Positions 7,161 through 16,963 are shown, counted from the stretch's first letter. The stretch is DNA of 32,297 nt from Vibrio sinaloensis (GCF_000808535.1 NZ_JWLV01000019.1:1-32297), one strand, 5' to 3'. Program-made: numbers and translations. The notes: generated by a model not told the origin, from the letters alone.

Positions 7161-9443
7161 TTATGCGTATTCTTTACGCAGTTTCTTCGCAGCTGACACC
7201 ATGTTGGCTAACGAGGCTTCCGTCTCTTCCCAGTTTCGGGTTTTCAGACCACAATCTGGATTCACCCAAAGCCTCTGTGCAGGAATCTTCTCCGCCGCTG
7301 TCGTCAACAATCCTTCTATCCACTCTTGCGTTGGTACATTTGGCGAATGGATATCATAAACGCCAGGGCCGATTTCATTTGGGTAGTTGAACTCTTCAAA
7401 TGCTTTAAGCAGCTCCATGTTTGAGCGAGAGGTTTCAATGGTAATCACATCAGCATCTAACGCGGCCACTGAATCAATGATTTCATTGAACTCCGAGTAA
7501 CACATGTGCGTATGGATTTGTGTTTCCGGCTTAGCGCTCGATGCAGAGATCTTAAATGCGTCTACCGCCCACTCCAAATACGCTTTGTGATCGCGCTTTT
7601 TCAGCGGTAAACCTTCACGAATCGCAGGCTCATCGATCTGTATGATGTTAATGCCCGCATCTTGCAAATCAGAGACTTCATCACGTAGCGCCAGCGCAAG
7701 TTGTTCGGCGATCTGTTTGCGAGAAATGTCTTCTCTTGGGAAAGTCCAACATAAGATGGTCACCGGGCCAGTCAACATGCCTTTCATCTGCTTGGAGGTA
7801 AGGGATTGTGCGTAGGTCGACCACTCTACGGTAATCGGTTTTTCACGTTCAATGTCCGCCACCACGATAGCCGGTTTCACGCAGCGAGAACCATAGCTTT
7901 GAACCCAACCGAACTTAGTGGTTTGGAAGCCAGCCAAATTCTCGGCAAAGTATTCAACCATATCGTTACGCTCTGCTTCACCGTGCACGAGGACATCGAG
8001 GTCAAGGGCCTCTTGGCGTTTAACGGCGTCTTCGATGTGCCCTTTTAGTGCCACTTCATACTCTTGCTGCGACAATTGACCCGAGCGAAACGCACTGCGT
8101 TGGACTCGAATTTCACTGGTCTGTGGGAATGAACCAATGGTCGTTGTTGGGAACAAAGGCAGCCCTAAAACTTCACTCTGATGCGCTGCTCGTTCTGGGT
8201 AAGGGGCCGTTCGCTCAGTCAGTTGTTTAGTAATTCCGTTTAGGCGAGCCTGTACCTGAGGTTTGTTTACGTGAGTCGCTGTTTTACGCGCTTGAATTGG
8301 GGCGCTATAAGTATCGCAAGCCAGAATCGCCTCTTGATCGCCATCAAGCGCTTTGCCAAGTAGCGCAACTTCCGTCACTTTTTGCTTAGCGAAGGCAAAC
8401 CAACTGCGCACTTCCTCAGAAAGTTCTGTTTCAAGCGATAGATCAACAGGGCTATGTAGCAGAGAACAAGAGCTCGCCACCCATAGTTTATCACCCAGTT
8501 TATCTTTAACCGGTTGTAGCAATGCAAGCTGAGCGCTTAAGTCTGCGCGCCACACGTTACGCCCATTGATCACACCCGCAGACAACACCCAATCTTTAGG
8601 TAATTTATTTGCCACCAGCTGCAACTGTTCTGGGGATGCCGACAGGTCGATGTGTAAGCCGTCAACGTTGAGCTCAACAATTTTGTCTAACGTATCAAGA
8701 ACAGAATCGAAATAGGTTGTCAGTAGCACTTTTACGTCTGTTCGAATCACTTGATACGCCAGCTTAAACGCGTCGAGCCATGGTTTTTCAAGCTCAAGAG
8801 ATAAAATAGGCTCATCAATTTGGACCCACTCTACGCCTAAGTTGGCCAACTTTGACAAGATCGCTTGGTAAGCGGTTAACAGACGTGGCAACAAGCTCAA
8901 GCGATCAAAGCCCTCTTCCACCTCTTTACCCAAATAAAGGTAACTCAGCGGCCCTAGTAGGACAGGTTTAACTTTGTGACCAGCTTGAATCGCCTCATTC
9001 ACCTCTTCAAACAGCTGAGGCCAACTCACCTCAAAGGTATCTTCTTGGCTGAACTCAGGCACAATGTAGTGGTAATTGGTATTGAACCACTTGGTCATAT
9101 CAGACGCCGCACTGCCGCTGCAACCGCAGCTCACCTGAGATTGTCCGCGGCCAACCTTAAACAAGGTATCTAAATCAGGAAAACCAGAACGGTGGCGTTT
9201 AGGCACGTGACCTAACAATAACGTGGTGGTGAGAACATGGTCATACCAAGCGAAATCGCCTGCCGTCACGTAGTCTAAGCCAGCTTGTTGCTGAGTTTGC
9301 CAGTTGCTAACGCGCAGATCTGAACCGACCGATTTCAATTGAGCTTGGTCAATCTCGCCTCGCCAATATTTCTCTAGGGCAAATTTTAGCTCTCGTTTTT
9401 CACCAATACGGGGATAGCCAAGGATGTGAGTCGTTGTTGTCAT
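7161..9443 (-). CDS. metE: Cobalamin-independent methionine synthase
   Basis: A 760-residue protein that transfers the methyl group of 5-methyltetrahydropteroyl-glutamate to homocysteine, the last step of methionine synthesis. The start [14 protein letters not shown] is the canonical N-terminus (ATG 9443, with AGGAC upstream); a longer frame to 9494 adds 17 residues with no family support. The zinc ligands of the C-terminal barrel are visible as H646, C648, E670 and C731 ([20 protein letters not shown]), with the same spacing as in E. coli MetE. Transcribed divergently from metR, with MetJ boxes in the shared region. Complete. Confidence 0.97.
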   Translation of the reverse strand: MTTTTHILGYPRIGEKRELKFALEKYWRGEIDQAQLKSVGSDLRVSNWQTQQQAGLDYVTAGDFAWYDHVLTTTLLLGHVPKRHRSGFPDLDTLFKVGRGQSQVSCGCSGSAASDMTKWFNTNYHYIVPEFSQEDTFEVSWPQLFEEVNEAIQAGHKVKPVLLGPLSYLYLGKEVEEGFDRLSLLPRLLTAYQAILSKLANLGVEWVQIDEPILSLELEKPWLDAFKLAYQVIRTDVKVLLTTYFDSVLDTLDKIVELNVDGLHIDLSASPEQLQLVANKLPKDWVLSAGVINGRNVWRADLSAQLALLQPVKDKLGDKLWVASSCSLLHSPVDLSLETELSEEVRSWFAFAKQKVTEVALLGKALDGDQEAILACDTYSAPIQARKTATHVNKPQVQARLNGITKQLTERTAPYPERAAHQSEVLGLPLFPTTTIGSFPQTSEIRVQRSAFRSGQLSQQEYEVALKGHIEDAVKRQEALDLDVLVHGEAERNDMVEYFAENLAGFQTTKFGWVQSYGSRCVKPAIVVADIEREKPITVEWSTYAQSLTSKQMKGMLTGPVTILCWTFPREDISRKQIAEQLALALRDEVSDLQDAGINIIQIDEPAIREGLPLKKRDHKAYLEWAVDAFKISASSAKPETQIHTHMCYSEFNEIIDSVAALDADVITIETSRSNMELLKAFEEFNYPNEIGPGVYDIHSPNVPTQEWIEGLLTTAAEKIPAQRLWVNPDCGLKTRNWEETEASLANMVSAAKKLRKEYA

Positions 9444-9499
9444 AATCGTCGTCCTGTCATTCTTTTCATTCACAATGTTTATATTTTTCAGCACACCAA

Positions 9500-9515
9500 A
9501 GGCGTCTGGATGGCT
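9500..9515. promoter_or_regulatory. MetJ operator, two tandem met boxes (metE-proximal)
   Basis: aggcgtct followed directly by ggatggct, against the 8-base met box consensus AGACGTCT (7 of 8 and 5 of 8 matches). It lies over or next to the predicted metE transcription start, so MetJ with S-adenosylmethionine would block metE. Confidence 0.6.
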
Positions 9516-9517
9516 AA

Positions 9518-9546
9518 AATATTGCGCTAAACCCTAGACGAAGCAA
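9518..9546 (-). promoter_or_regulatory. Candidate metE promoter
   Basis: On the minus strand, -35 TTGCTT (9546-9541) and -10 AATATT (9523-9518) have a 17-base spacer. The predicted start, near 9511, lies inside the proximal met boxes. Confidence 0.5.
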
Positions 9547-9629
9547 TCTCCAAATATTCAACTTGTTTATTAGTTTTGTTCATGATGACTCGACAACATT
9601 GAAGCGAAGTGAATAAAACCAAATATTTT

Positions 9630-9653
9630 AGACGTCTAGATGTTTACACTTCT
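9630..9653. promoter_or_regulatory. MetJ operator, three tandem met boxes (metR-proximal)
   Basis: agacgtct (perfect consensus), agatgttt and acacttct run end to end in 8-base steps, as MetJ dimers bind. It lies 60-80 bases upstream of metR and would control metR, or both genes by looping with the 9500 site. Confidence 0.8.
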
Positions 9654-9711
9654 TTCTAAACGACGTATGTTAAAAACACTCATGCGGAATAACTCAGTTT
9701 GAAAGGAACTC

Positions 9712-10623
9712 ATGGTAGAGCTCAAGCATTTAAAAACGTTAACCACATTGCGTGATACAGGATCATTGACCGCCACAGCCACCGCTTTGCACCTAACTCA
9801 ATCGGCCCTATCACACCAATTGAAGGATCTAGAGGCTCGGATTGGAGGCGCTTTGTTTCTGCGTAAAACTCGGCCAGTAAAATTCACCTCCGAGGGTGAG
9901 ATTTTGCTTAGGCTCGCGGACGATGTGCTTCCCCGTTTGGCCAAAGCAGAGAACGAGTTAGCCAGCCTGAAAGAAGATGTGAACGGACGATTGCACATGG
10001 CGATCGAGTGCCATTCGTGTTTTCAATGGCTGATGCCCGCATTAAGGGAGTATCAAGTCGCTTGGCCAAGTGTTACGTTAGACTTTTCATCCGGTTTTGG
10101 GTTCGAGCCTTTGCCAGCACTGATTGGAGGAGAGCTGGACCTAGTGATTACATCAGACATTGCCCCACGCTCAGAAGTCCACTACGAGCCATTGTTTGAT
10201 TTTGAAATGCGACTTGTGACGGCAACCACACACCCTCTGGCAAGCCGTGCGCGCATTGAACCTCAGGACTTAGCCGATCAAACCATGCTCTCTTACCCAG
10301 TTCAGAAAAGTCGTCTCGATGTGGTCAAGCATTTCCTTCAGCCAGCCGGCATTGAGCCCGCTCGTTGGAAGCAGTCTGACAATACGCTTATGCTGATCCA
10401 GATGGTCTCGGCTGGCCTTGGGGTTGCAGCACTGCCCAACTGGGCCATCAGCGAGTTCTCTCGTCAAGGATTGATTACGAGTATCCCGCTTGGTGAAGGA
10501 CTATGGCGAAGATTATTTGCCGCAACGCGACATGCTGATAAGGATAAGCGTTACTTGCAAGCCTTTTTCAATACCGCTCGCCAGCAATCAAAAAGTCATT
10601 TGGAAGGGATAAAAACCGTATAA
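9712..10623 (+). CDS. metR: MetR, LysR-family activator of metE
   Basis: A 303-residue LysR-type regulator: helix-turn-helix at about residues 18-45 (GSLTATATALHLTQSALSHQ), then a periplasmic-binding-like effector domain that in MetR senses homocysteine. It activates metE, and the divergent layout is the classic metR-metE arrangement. GAAAGGAA precedes the ATG by 6 bases. MetR sites (TGAA-N5-TTCA) are not perfectly matched in the shared region; partial ones occur on the metE side. Met boxes in front of it imply MetJ repression too. A terminator overlaps the stop codon region. Confidence 0.96.
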   Translation: MVELKHLKTLTTLRDTGSLTATATALHLTQSALSHQLKDLEARIGGALFLRKTRPVKFTSEGEILLRLADDVLPRLAKAENELASLKEDVNGRLHMAIECHSCFQWLMPALREYQVAWPSVTLDFSSGFGFEPLPALIGGELDLVITSDIAPRSEVHYEPLFDFEMRLVTATTHPLASRARIEPQDLADQTMLSYPVQKSRLDVVKHFLQPAGIEPARWKQSDNTLMLIQMVSAGLGVAALPNWAISEFSRQGLITSIPLGEGLWRRLFAATRHADKDKRYLQAFFNTARQQSKSHLEGIKTV

Positions 10624-10647
10624 AAAAGGAGGCAGTTGCCTCCTTTT
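10624..10647. terminator. Bidirectional terminator after metR
   Basis: Stem aaaaggaggca / tgcctcctttt around a 2-base centre. A-run on the left and T-run on the right allow termination from both strands. Confidence 0.88.
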
Positions 10648-10664
10648 AACTATCAAGTGGTCGA

Positions 10665-10865
10665 TTATCTGGAATAAGACTTAAATTGGTTGGTGAGCGG
10701 ATCATATTGGTAGCCCAACACATCCAATTTTCCCACCACGGACTCAACGTCCATTTCGTACATACTGACTAACTCATCAAAGCTACCGCATTCCAACCGA
10801 AGCTTTTCATTAACGATACCTAGCAGAATGACGCTATCAAAGCGGCTCACATTGCTCAGATCCAT
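10665..10865 (-). CDS. DUF4250 family small protein
   Basis: A 66-residue protein, MDLSNVSRFDSVILLGIVNEK... ending YQYDPLTNQFKSYSR, matching the short DUF4250 family (typically about 60 residues). Its role is unknown to me. The predicted fold is helical with a small acidic core; no signal peptide. ATG 10865 has AAAGGAG at proper spacing; a GTG two codons earlier would sit on top of that site and is rejected. It is the last gene of the minus-strand run that includes the membrane protein and the two EAL genes; the 72-base gap to the membrane gene has no terminator, so read-through is possible. Confidence 0.85.
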   Translation of the reverse strand: MDLSNVSRFDSVILLGIVNEKLRLECGSFDELVSMYEMDVESVVGKLDVLGYQYDPLTNQFKSYSR

Positions 10866-10937
10866 AGCCACGCTCCTTTCTTAGTACGCCTACTAACAAG
10901 CCTAGCCACAATTGAGCAAATTTAAAGTGAGCCCAGT

Positions 10938-11618
10938 CTAAAGTGCAAACAATGCTTGGTTGGATGTCACCGCCAGCAGCATCACCGCAAGTGCAAATCC
11001 TAGTTGCGGCTTGCTGATTTCGCGTGATAGCAACATGTGCCAGCACCATACAACAACCGCAGCAATCATGAGTGCAAAGCCAATCAACAAGGGTTGCAGC
11101 ACACTCATCAGCACCTGCTCATCCAAAGATACCGCTTTAAGTGCAATAGCCAGTGTCATTAGCATCGCAGAAATGACACCCGACACGGGAAGAATTCGGT
11201 GAAACGCCTGAAGTCGAGTTCGTGCGACGGTCAGCAACAGATGCGCAAACAATGCACCAAGCAGCGCGATCTGGACAAAAACATTAATGCCCCCTGCGAG
11301 ACTCGCTTGCTCTGCGATCATGATAGCGACATAAGAGAGCGCCAAACCATTCGCTAGATACATCACCCAAAGAGGGCCCTGATCGCGGGTCTTTTTGGTT
11401 TGTACTTGGGAGTAGAAATAGGCGATGGCAAATACCACCATCATTGCTTCTATCTTCAACGAAGCAACGGCAAGCCACATCACAGCGAGGGCTGGGAGTA
11501 CTTTGTGAATTCGTCCACGTTGACCGGGACAAATTTCACCTTTGATTAAGATTAACGTCAAAATAAGCTGTGCGCCCAAAAGCATCGGAGCCGACACGGC
11601 CAAAAGTTGCTGCACCAT
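10938..11618 (-). CDS. Eight-helix integral membrane protein, unknown function
   Basis: A 226-residue, very hydrophobic protein with about eight membrane segments (near 5-26, 38-54, 56-71, 83-102, 111-131, 143-161, 170-194, 205-225). The loops are short and the only longer hydrophilic one, QTKKTRDQ (73-80), is positively charged. I do not recognise a family; no transporter or enzyme motif is evident. It starts 72 bases after the end of the upstream EAL-CBS gene, on the same strand and without a visible terminator between, so it may be co-transcribed. The ribosome-binding site is weak. Confidence 0.75.
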   Translation of the reverse strand: MVQQLLAVSAPMLLGAQLILTLILIKGEICPGQRGRIHKVLPALAVMWLAVASLKIEAMMVVFAIAYFYSQVQTKKTRDQGPLWVMYLANGLALSYVAIMIAEQASLAGGINVFVQIALLGALFAHLLLTVARTRLQAFHRILPVSGVISAMLMTLAIALKAVSLDEQVLMSVLQPLLIGFALMIAAVVVWCWHMLLSREISKPQLGFALAVMLLAVTSNQALFAL

Positions 11619-11690
11619 GATGTCATGTTCTGTTTGAAAGTGATGGGTGCGGATAATAGCAAACTTACCGCTTGGGTGTTAGCGTGGCAG

Positions 11691-14168
11691 TTAACGTAAG
11701 CTCGCAAAGTAGTTTAAGACATCTTGCGTCGTAACGATCCCGAGATACTCACCCAGCTCGTTTTCAACAATCCAAGGCAATTTGATCCCGCTTCGAATCA
11801 GATCGGAGATCTCTATCAACTTCATCTGATAGGAGATCTTGTGTACCTCTGGCTGCATCACTTGGTTTAACCGCTTTTTCGCTATGGTCATGTCTTTGGT
11901 CGTTTCGAGCTTGGTCCCTAACGTAGGCGTAATGTGGAAGTTGAGCTCCTTGCGACCGACAATACCCAAGCAAGTCTGTCCATCAATGATTGGCACAACT
12001 TGAATGTTGTAACGACCAGACTCAAATATCGCCAACGCCTGATCCAAGGTATCTCTTGGCGCCAAAGTAGGAATGTGAGTTTGGGTAATGCTAAGAATAC
12101 CCACTTTACGCATACTCGACGTGCGGCTAAGAAAGTCTTCCAACTTGTCGTAATAGCCCCAAGCCTTCTCTAACTCATTGAGAGGCAGCGGTTTAGAAAA
12201 GAAGTAGCCTTGAATAAAATCCACCCCTAGTCCACACAACACCTCTAATTCATGCCGCGTTTCCACACCTTCTGCCACCACTTTAACGCCGAGTGTATGC
12301 GCCAGCTCTGTGATCATCTTGACGATGAAATACTGATGCGAGCCCATTTTAATATCGGTGACAAATTCTCGATCAATCTTAAGCAAATCAAAGTTCGAAT
12401 CACTTAAATAACTGAATGAGCTGTAGCCCGTGCCGAAGTCATCAATCGCGATGCTCACCCCTTTACGGCGAATGCTGCGAATCAATGCAGATTGTCGAGA
12501 TTCACTATCGAAGTAAGCACTTTCGGTAAGCTCGATGGTGACAAGTTCCGGCGTTTTTGCGTACTGATAAATCAATGATTCGGCGCTCTGCAGCACTTCG
12601 TCCACGTCTAGCTTGGTGTTGAGTGAACGGTTGATTGTCACGCCTAGCTTGGCGCCAAAACGTTCTTGTATTGCTGTCAGCTCTTCGAGCGCCTTTTTCC
12701 CCGCGCACCAATCCAAATCAGCCACGAGATCGAGGTCTTCTGCGATGGTCACCATCTCTTGCGTGTTGAGCATCTGCCCATTTGGCCCTTTAAATCGACT
12801 TAGCGCTTCGAACTTCACAATGTCCCACGTTCTTACGTCGACAATCGGCTGGTAATACACCTCAACACTTTGCGATTTAATCAGCTTGGCCGCCCATTCT
12901 TCAAGCTCTTTTCGTCTCAATACCTCTTTGTGAATCGCACCATGATAAAACGTAATCTGCCCTTGGCTGTTATTGCTTTGCTCCAATAAGGCTTGCACCG
13001 CATGACTAACCAACAGTTTGGGATTGTAAGTATCGTGACCGAGCACTGAAACGCCAACTTTCCCTTTTAAGATCGCGCGGTGGATTGCTTTGCCTGCTGA
13101 CTGATTCAGGGTTGAGAAAAAACGGCGAATGGTTTGGTGAATGATCCGCACTTGGCCAGGAGAATCCGTTTTCGGGCACTCTAAACACGCCACAAAATGG
13201 TTGTTACCAATATACCCCACTTGCTGCGCGATGCGATTACGTGACAGGTGTTCCGAAAGCGTCGATTTGAGTTCAAAATCGTCCTTCTGCTCAAAACGAG
13301 GGACAAATGCCACCACCATACTGATCGCCTCGGAGCTATCGTTTATCCAACGCTTCGCCACCATGTGGGTAAATTGCGATTCGGTAGGAAGTTGAGTTAA
13401 CAGCTCGACGCCACCGAGCTCAATGTCTGCGACGCGATATAGATTTTTCGACAAATCCAGATAGTAGCCAAGGTAAAACAGCTGACCAGCAAACGTCACT
13501 CTTTGTAGAGTCAGATCTTGGGGTATGGTTTTGCCATCGACCTGCTTGATGAGGACAACACCTGACCAGTACCCTTTGCTGTCTACATCAGACCAAATCG
13601 ATTGGTAGAACTCTTCACTATGCTTATCTGAGTTGAGTGTATCAACAGACTTCATCAACAACTCTCTGGCGCTGTAACCAGTGTGATCGAGAAAATAGGT
13701 GTTGCAGGCAAGCATCGACTTGTTGCTATTGAGTAAGACAACGCCATGATGCGGGTTTTCAAACAACTGCTGGAAGAACTCATTGAATAGTGCAGTAGAG
13801 ACGGAAAAATAGAGCAAAGGAGTAATGTGCCCTTTTACCGTCAAAGTACTCTCAGCACTAAAAGAGAAATTGACGTAGCAACACTGGTCACCATCGAGCG
13901 TCATACAACAGGCATAATTTAACGTCCGCTGACAACGACATGCTTCTTTTATGAGGTCAATAAATTTGGTTTGATCGCTGTAATCCAAGCAAGCCAGTAT
14001 TACGTTTCCTGACACATTGGGCAAACGTGAATGCAAAAGCAAACCAAGCGCTTGTCTGTCAACATCGAGTTTGTGATGTTTAATGTCCCAAGTCCAAGCA
14101 ATAGAAGTGAGCGGCGCCCCTATTTCACGACTCAAGTCAGATTCCGTTACCTTTGGCCCACTAAGCAT
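11691..14168 (-). CDS. PAS-GGDEF*-EAL-CBS predicted c-di-GMP phosphodiesterase (paralogue 2)
   Basis: An 825-residue soluble protein. A PAS-like N-terminal region (about 20-125) precedes a second PAS domain (about 130-250, NPHHGVVLLNSNKSMLACN). A GGDEF-type domain follows (255-420), with the signature degraded to GNNHF. The EAL domain (435-680) keeps its metal and catalytic residues: FEALSRF, NRS, ELTES, DDFGTGYSS, LKIDREF, AEGVET, QGYFF. A C-terminal CBS pair (695-825) typically binds adenine nucleotides. It is most likely a phosphodiesterase gated by PAS and CBS ligands. Same domain order and shared landmarks as the gene just upstream (14269-16728), 100 bases away, point to a tandem duplication followed by strong divergence. 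Confidence 0.88.
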   Translation of the reverse strand: MLSGPKVTESDLSREIGAPLTSIAWTWDIKHHKLDVDRQALGLLLHSRLPNVSGNVILACLDYSDQTKFIDLIKEACRCQRTLNYACCMTLDGDQCCYVNFSFSAESTLTVKGHITPLLYFSVSTALFNEFFQQLFENPHHGVVLLNSNKSMLACNTYFLDHTGYSARELLMKSVDTLNSDKHSEEFYQSIWSDVDSKGYWSGVVLIKQVDGKTIPQDLTLQRVTFAGQLFYLGYYLDLSKNLYRVADIELGGVELLTQLPTESQFTHMVAKRWINDSSEAISMVVAFVPRFEQKDDFELKSTLSEHLSRNRIAQQVGYIGNNHFVACLECPKTDSPGQVRIIHQTIRRFFSTLNQSAGKAIHRAILKGKVGVSVLGHDTYNPKLLVSHAVQALLEQSNNSQGQITFYHGAIHKEVLRRKELEEWAAKLIKSQSVEVYYQPIVDVRTWDIVKFEALSRFKGPNGQMLNTQEMVTIAEDLDLVADLDWCAGKKALEELTAIQERFGAKLGVTINRSLNTKLDVDEVLQSAESLIYQYAKTPELVTIELTESAYFDSESRQSALIRSIRRKGVSIAIDDFGTGYSSFSYLSDSNFDLLKIDREFVTDIKMGSHQYFIVKMITELAHTLGVKVVAEGVETRHELEVLCGLGVDFIQGYFFSKPLPLNELEKAWGYYDKLEDFLSRTSSMRKVGILSITQTHIPTLAPRDTLDQALAIFESGRYNIQVVPIIDGQTCLGIVGRKELNFHITPTLGTKLETTKDMTIAKKRLNQVMQPEVHKISYQMKLIEISDLIRSGIKLPWIVENELGEYLGIVTTQDVLNYFASLR

Positions 14169-14268
14169 TATCCATTGCTCACCTAAAATTAGCTCCCTCT
14201 ATCCTTAACTTTAGGACAAGAGTCTTAGTTACACCTAAGCATTAGAATAACAATTGATAAATTTAACT

Positions 14269-16728
14269 TTAATCTTCTACACAGAAACTCAATACCGTCG
14301 CCACTTCCACTAACCCTTTGAACACCCCAAGCTCGTCAGTCAGTATCCAAGGCAAAGGCGTGCCTTGCGTAACGAGTCGATGAACCTCTTTTACTGGCGT
14401 ATGCCAATCGAGTACCGTTCCTCCGGGAGCCATCATTCGGTTGACACTCTTATGCCAATAATTTTTCTCTTTGCTGGTTTCGAGATCCGTGCCCATCGTT
14501 GGTGTCATATGTAAATGCATGGTTGATCGCGACAGCACACCGACACATTTTTTATTGTCAACGACAGCCAAGTAATCGCCATGAGACACATTAAAATATT
14601 GATGCGCGAGGGATAACGGATCTCCTGGGTCAAGGTGATGGCTATTTTTACTGACCAGCTTCATGAGAGTTTGTTCTGGTGCACTTGGTGCGGTTTTCGG
14701 CCACTGGCAATAATGCTCGTGGGCGACGATTTGCTCCGTGCTTTCTGGTTTTGCAAACAAGTAACCTTGAATGTAGTCCACCCCAAGTTCAGTCAGCAAA
14801 GCCAGCTCACTTTCTGTCTCTACCCCTTCGGCAACCACATCAAGATTGAGCTGATGCGCCAGATGCACAAGCGTATGGACAATATGATACTCCCGCGTCC
14901 CTTTTTCTAACCCGGAGATAAACTGACGATCAATCTTGAGTACATCAAAGAAACTCTTGGTTAAGTAATGGAACGAAGCACATCCAGAGCCGAAATCATC
15001 AACAGCAATTTTTACCCCTGCATCGCGAAGCGTTTGAATCAGTTGCTGGCTGTTGTCTGAATTGTCCAAAAAAGCGCTTTCGGTGAATTCTATGTTTAGG
15101 CAATCTGGGGATAAGCCCGCATCATCCAGCGCGAGTGCGGTATGCTTCAACACATCCGCAATGCCAACATCGGTATTCAATGAGCGATTGACTGACAACT
15201 GCAAGGTGTCGCCAAGCCGCTTTTGTAGGGCTTTGAATTGTTCAAATGCCATCCCACAGACCAAATTATCTAGCTCGAAAATTTTGCCCATATCTTCAGC
15301 GACTTGAATATAATCTTGGGTAGTCGCAGGCTCCGACTCCAAAGGAGGGAAACGGCACAGCGCTTCAAATTTCTCTACGCACTGCTGCTTTACGCTGACT
15401 ATGGGTTGGAAGTAGACCTCTACATTTTTGTTCAGCATCGATTTTTGCACATGCGCTTCAAGGCGTTTCTTGCGCTCAATTTGCAAATGGATCGAGCGAT
15501 CATAAAACGCGATGCGTCTATTTTCTCCTGAATGAAGTTCGAGAATCGCTTGGCAAGCATGGGACACAAGCCGATTGGGCGTCTCAGCATCCACACCATA
15601 GATCGACACGCCCAACAGCCCAGTCTTTAAGACCTCATGAATATCCTTAGTAGCATGCTTAAAACAATGGAAAAAGGTCGTTAATGTCTTGGCGATGTCT
15701 CGTACCCGTTGCTCTGGGTGTTCAACCACCACAGGCAAACAGGCTAGAAAGCGTCCGCTGTCCATATACCCTGAAAACAACGCACTGGTTTTCTCTTTTA
15801 GATAAGCGGCAAAACGTTTTTTTTGCTCATTGGTGCCCTTTGAAGCAAAGCGCGGCTGAATGGCGAGAACCAGTAAGGTATTGTCTCGGTCCGTCGCTTT
15901 ACATCGCTTGGTCAGCTGGGCGAGAAAATGATCCGACGTCGGTAATTGCGTCAGGATATCAACCCCGCCAGACTGGGTATCTTCTAATCGATCGAGATCA
16001 GACGATAGATCTGTACTCAAGCCGATATAATAGTCTTCCCCACTCCCCAAGCCAATTTTCTGGATCGTTAGGCTCTGGGGAAACACCTTACCTTGTGCAT
16101 GGCGTGAAAGCAGTACCCCACTCCAATACCCCTTTGAACCTAATGATTCCCATAGTGCCCGATAATGCTCGTCATCATGACTCGAAGAGTTAAAGATGTT
16201 GGTTTTTAGTCCGACAAGTTCGTTGCGAAGATACCCCGTCATCTTTTCAAAATAGTGATTACAGGCAAGGATGCGCGTATCCGAGTCAGTCACTACCACA
16301 CCGTGATGCTGATTTTCAAAAATGCCGTAAAATATCTCTGATGCTTCTTGCGCATTCGAAATCACCAAACAAGGCGAGATCGTGCCTTTCAGGTGATGTT
16401 CATCCGCTTTGTACATGTAGATTTCAACGAATGTAAACAGTGATGTGGGTGTAACAAGGCAGCAATGGAGGTAACAATCCTCGCCAGTCGTCAACGCGGT
16501 TTGAAACGCGCGCTTCACTCTATTTCTTTGACCTGGCGGGACTAAGCGAATCAAACGTGTCGCCGAGAAGGTTGAATACACCTCGCCAAACATCAAGGTT
16601 TGCCCTTCGTTATCGCAATAGAAGGCTTGTGTTTTAAGGTTCATCGCCCAGTCGTAAACAACGTATTTGCTTTTTCTGCCCTGCTGCTGAGGCACAGTTG
16701 CATGCGACTCATTCATGACATCATCCAT
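14269..16728 (-). CDS. PAS-GGDEF*-EAL-CBS predicted c-di-GMP phosphodiesterase (paralogue 1)
   Basis: An 819-residue protein with the same architecture as its downstream neighbour. A PAS domain (about 130-255, NQHHGVVVTDSDTRILACN) precedes a GGDEF domain whose signature has decayed to DSGRF. The EAL domain has FEALCRF, NRS, EFTES, LKIDRQF, AEGVET and QGYLF, and a C-terminal CBS pair shares LPWI..DELG and TPTMGTDLETSKE with the paralogue. The loop-6 motif reads DDFGSGCAS instead of DDFGTGYSS; the two metal-binding Asp residues are kept. Activity is likely but less certain than in paralogue 2. ATG 16728 is chosen over TTG 16740; ATG 16716 is also possible since none has a clear ribosome-binding site. 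It heads the minus-strand cluster. Confidence 0.87.
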   Translation of the reverse strand: MDDVMNESHATVPQQQGRKSKYVVYDWAMNLKTQAFYCDNEGQTLMFGEVYSTFSATRLIRLVPPGQRNRVKRAFQTALTTGEDCYLHCCLVTPTSLFTFVEIYMYKADEHHLKGTISPCLVISNAQEASEIFYGIFENQHHGVVVTDSDTRILACNHYFEKMTGYLRNELVGLKTNIFNSSSHDDEHYRALWESLGSKGYWSGVLLSRHAQGKVFPQSLTIQKIGLGSGEDYYIGLSTDLSSDLDRLEDTQSGGVDILTQLPTSDHFLAQLTKRCKATDRDNTLLVLAIQPRFASKGTNEQKKRFAAYLKEKTSALFSGYMDSGRFLACLPVVVEHPEQRVRDIAKTLTTFFHCFKHATKDIHEVLKTGLLGVSIYGVDAETPNRLVSHACQAILELHSGENRRIAFYDRSIHLQIERKKRLEAHVQKSMLNKNVEVYFQPIVSVKQQCVEKFEALCRFPPLESEPATTQDYIQVAEDMGKIFELDNLVCGMAFEQFKALQKRLGDTLQLSVNRSLNTDVGIADVLKHTALALDDAGLSPDCLNIEFTESAFLDNSDNSQQLIQTLRDAGVKIAVDDFGSGCASFHYLTKSFFDVLKIDRQFISGLEKGTREYHIVHTLVHLAHQLNLDVVAEGVETESELALLTELGVDYIQGYLFAKPESTEQIVAHEHYCQWPKTAPSAPEQTLMKLVSKNSHHLDPGDPLSLAHQYFNVSHGDYLAVVDNKKCVGVLSRSTMHLHMTPTMGTDLETSKEKNYWHKSVNRMMAPGGTVLDWHTPVKEVHRLVTQGTPLPWILTDELGVFKGLVEVATVLSFCVED

Positions 16729-16929
16729 CCCAATACCCAACCAGTTTTATATTTCTATAAGTAAATCTATCGCATTTAGCTCAATGTTGACGTTAATCCG
16801 CTAACAAATTGGGCAAATATCCTTTGACCTTCACCAATTAGTTTAGCCAGCGGATAAACCACACAAACCACTTAAAATCCCCCAATAATCTAAGGATATG
16901 TAAGGCTAGATAGATGGGCGCCAAGCCGC

Positions 16930-16935
16930 TATAAT
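16930..16935 (+). promoter_or_regulatory. Candidate -10 box for ygiQ
   Basis: A perfect TATAAT lies 29-34 bases before the ygiQ start. The -35 region is poor (ctagat/tagata at 17-18 bases), so this is tentative. Confidence 0.4.
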
Positions 16936-16963
16936 TCGCGCTCCCTGGATCCGAGAGCAAAAT

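Noticed and set aside
9547..9625. MetR sites TGAA-N5-TTCA
   Set aside because: Only half matches (such as tgaa followed by unrelated bases) are present; not strong enough to annotate.
14163..14174. Four-codon reading frame ATG GAT AAT GCT TAG overlapping the start of the EAL-CBS gene
   Set aside because: It has a fair ribosome-binding site, but it is too short to call; coupling to the next start is speculative.
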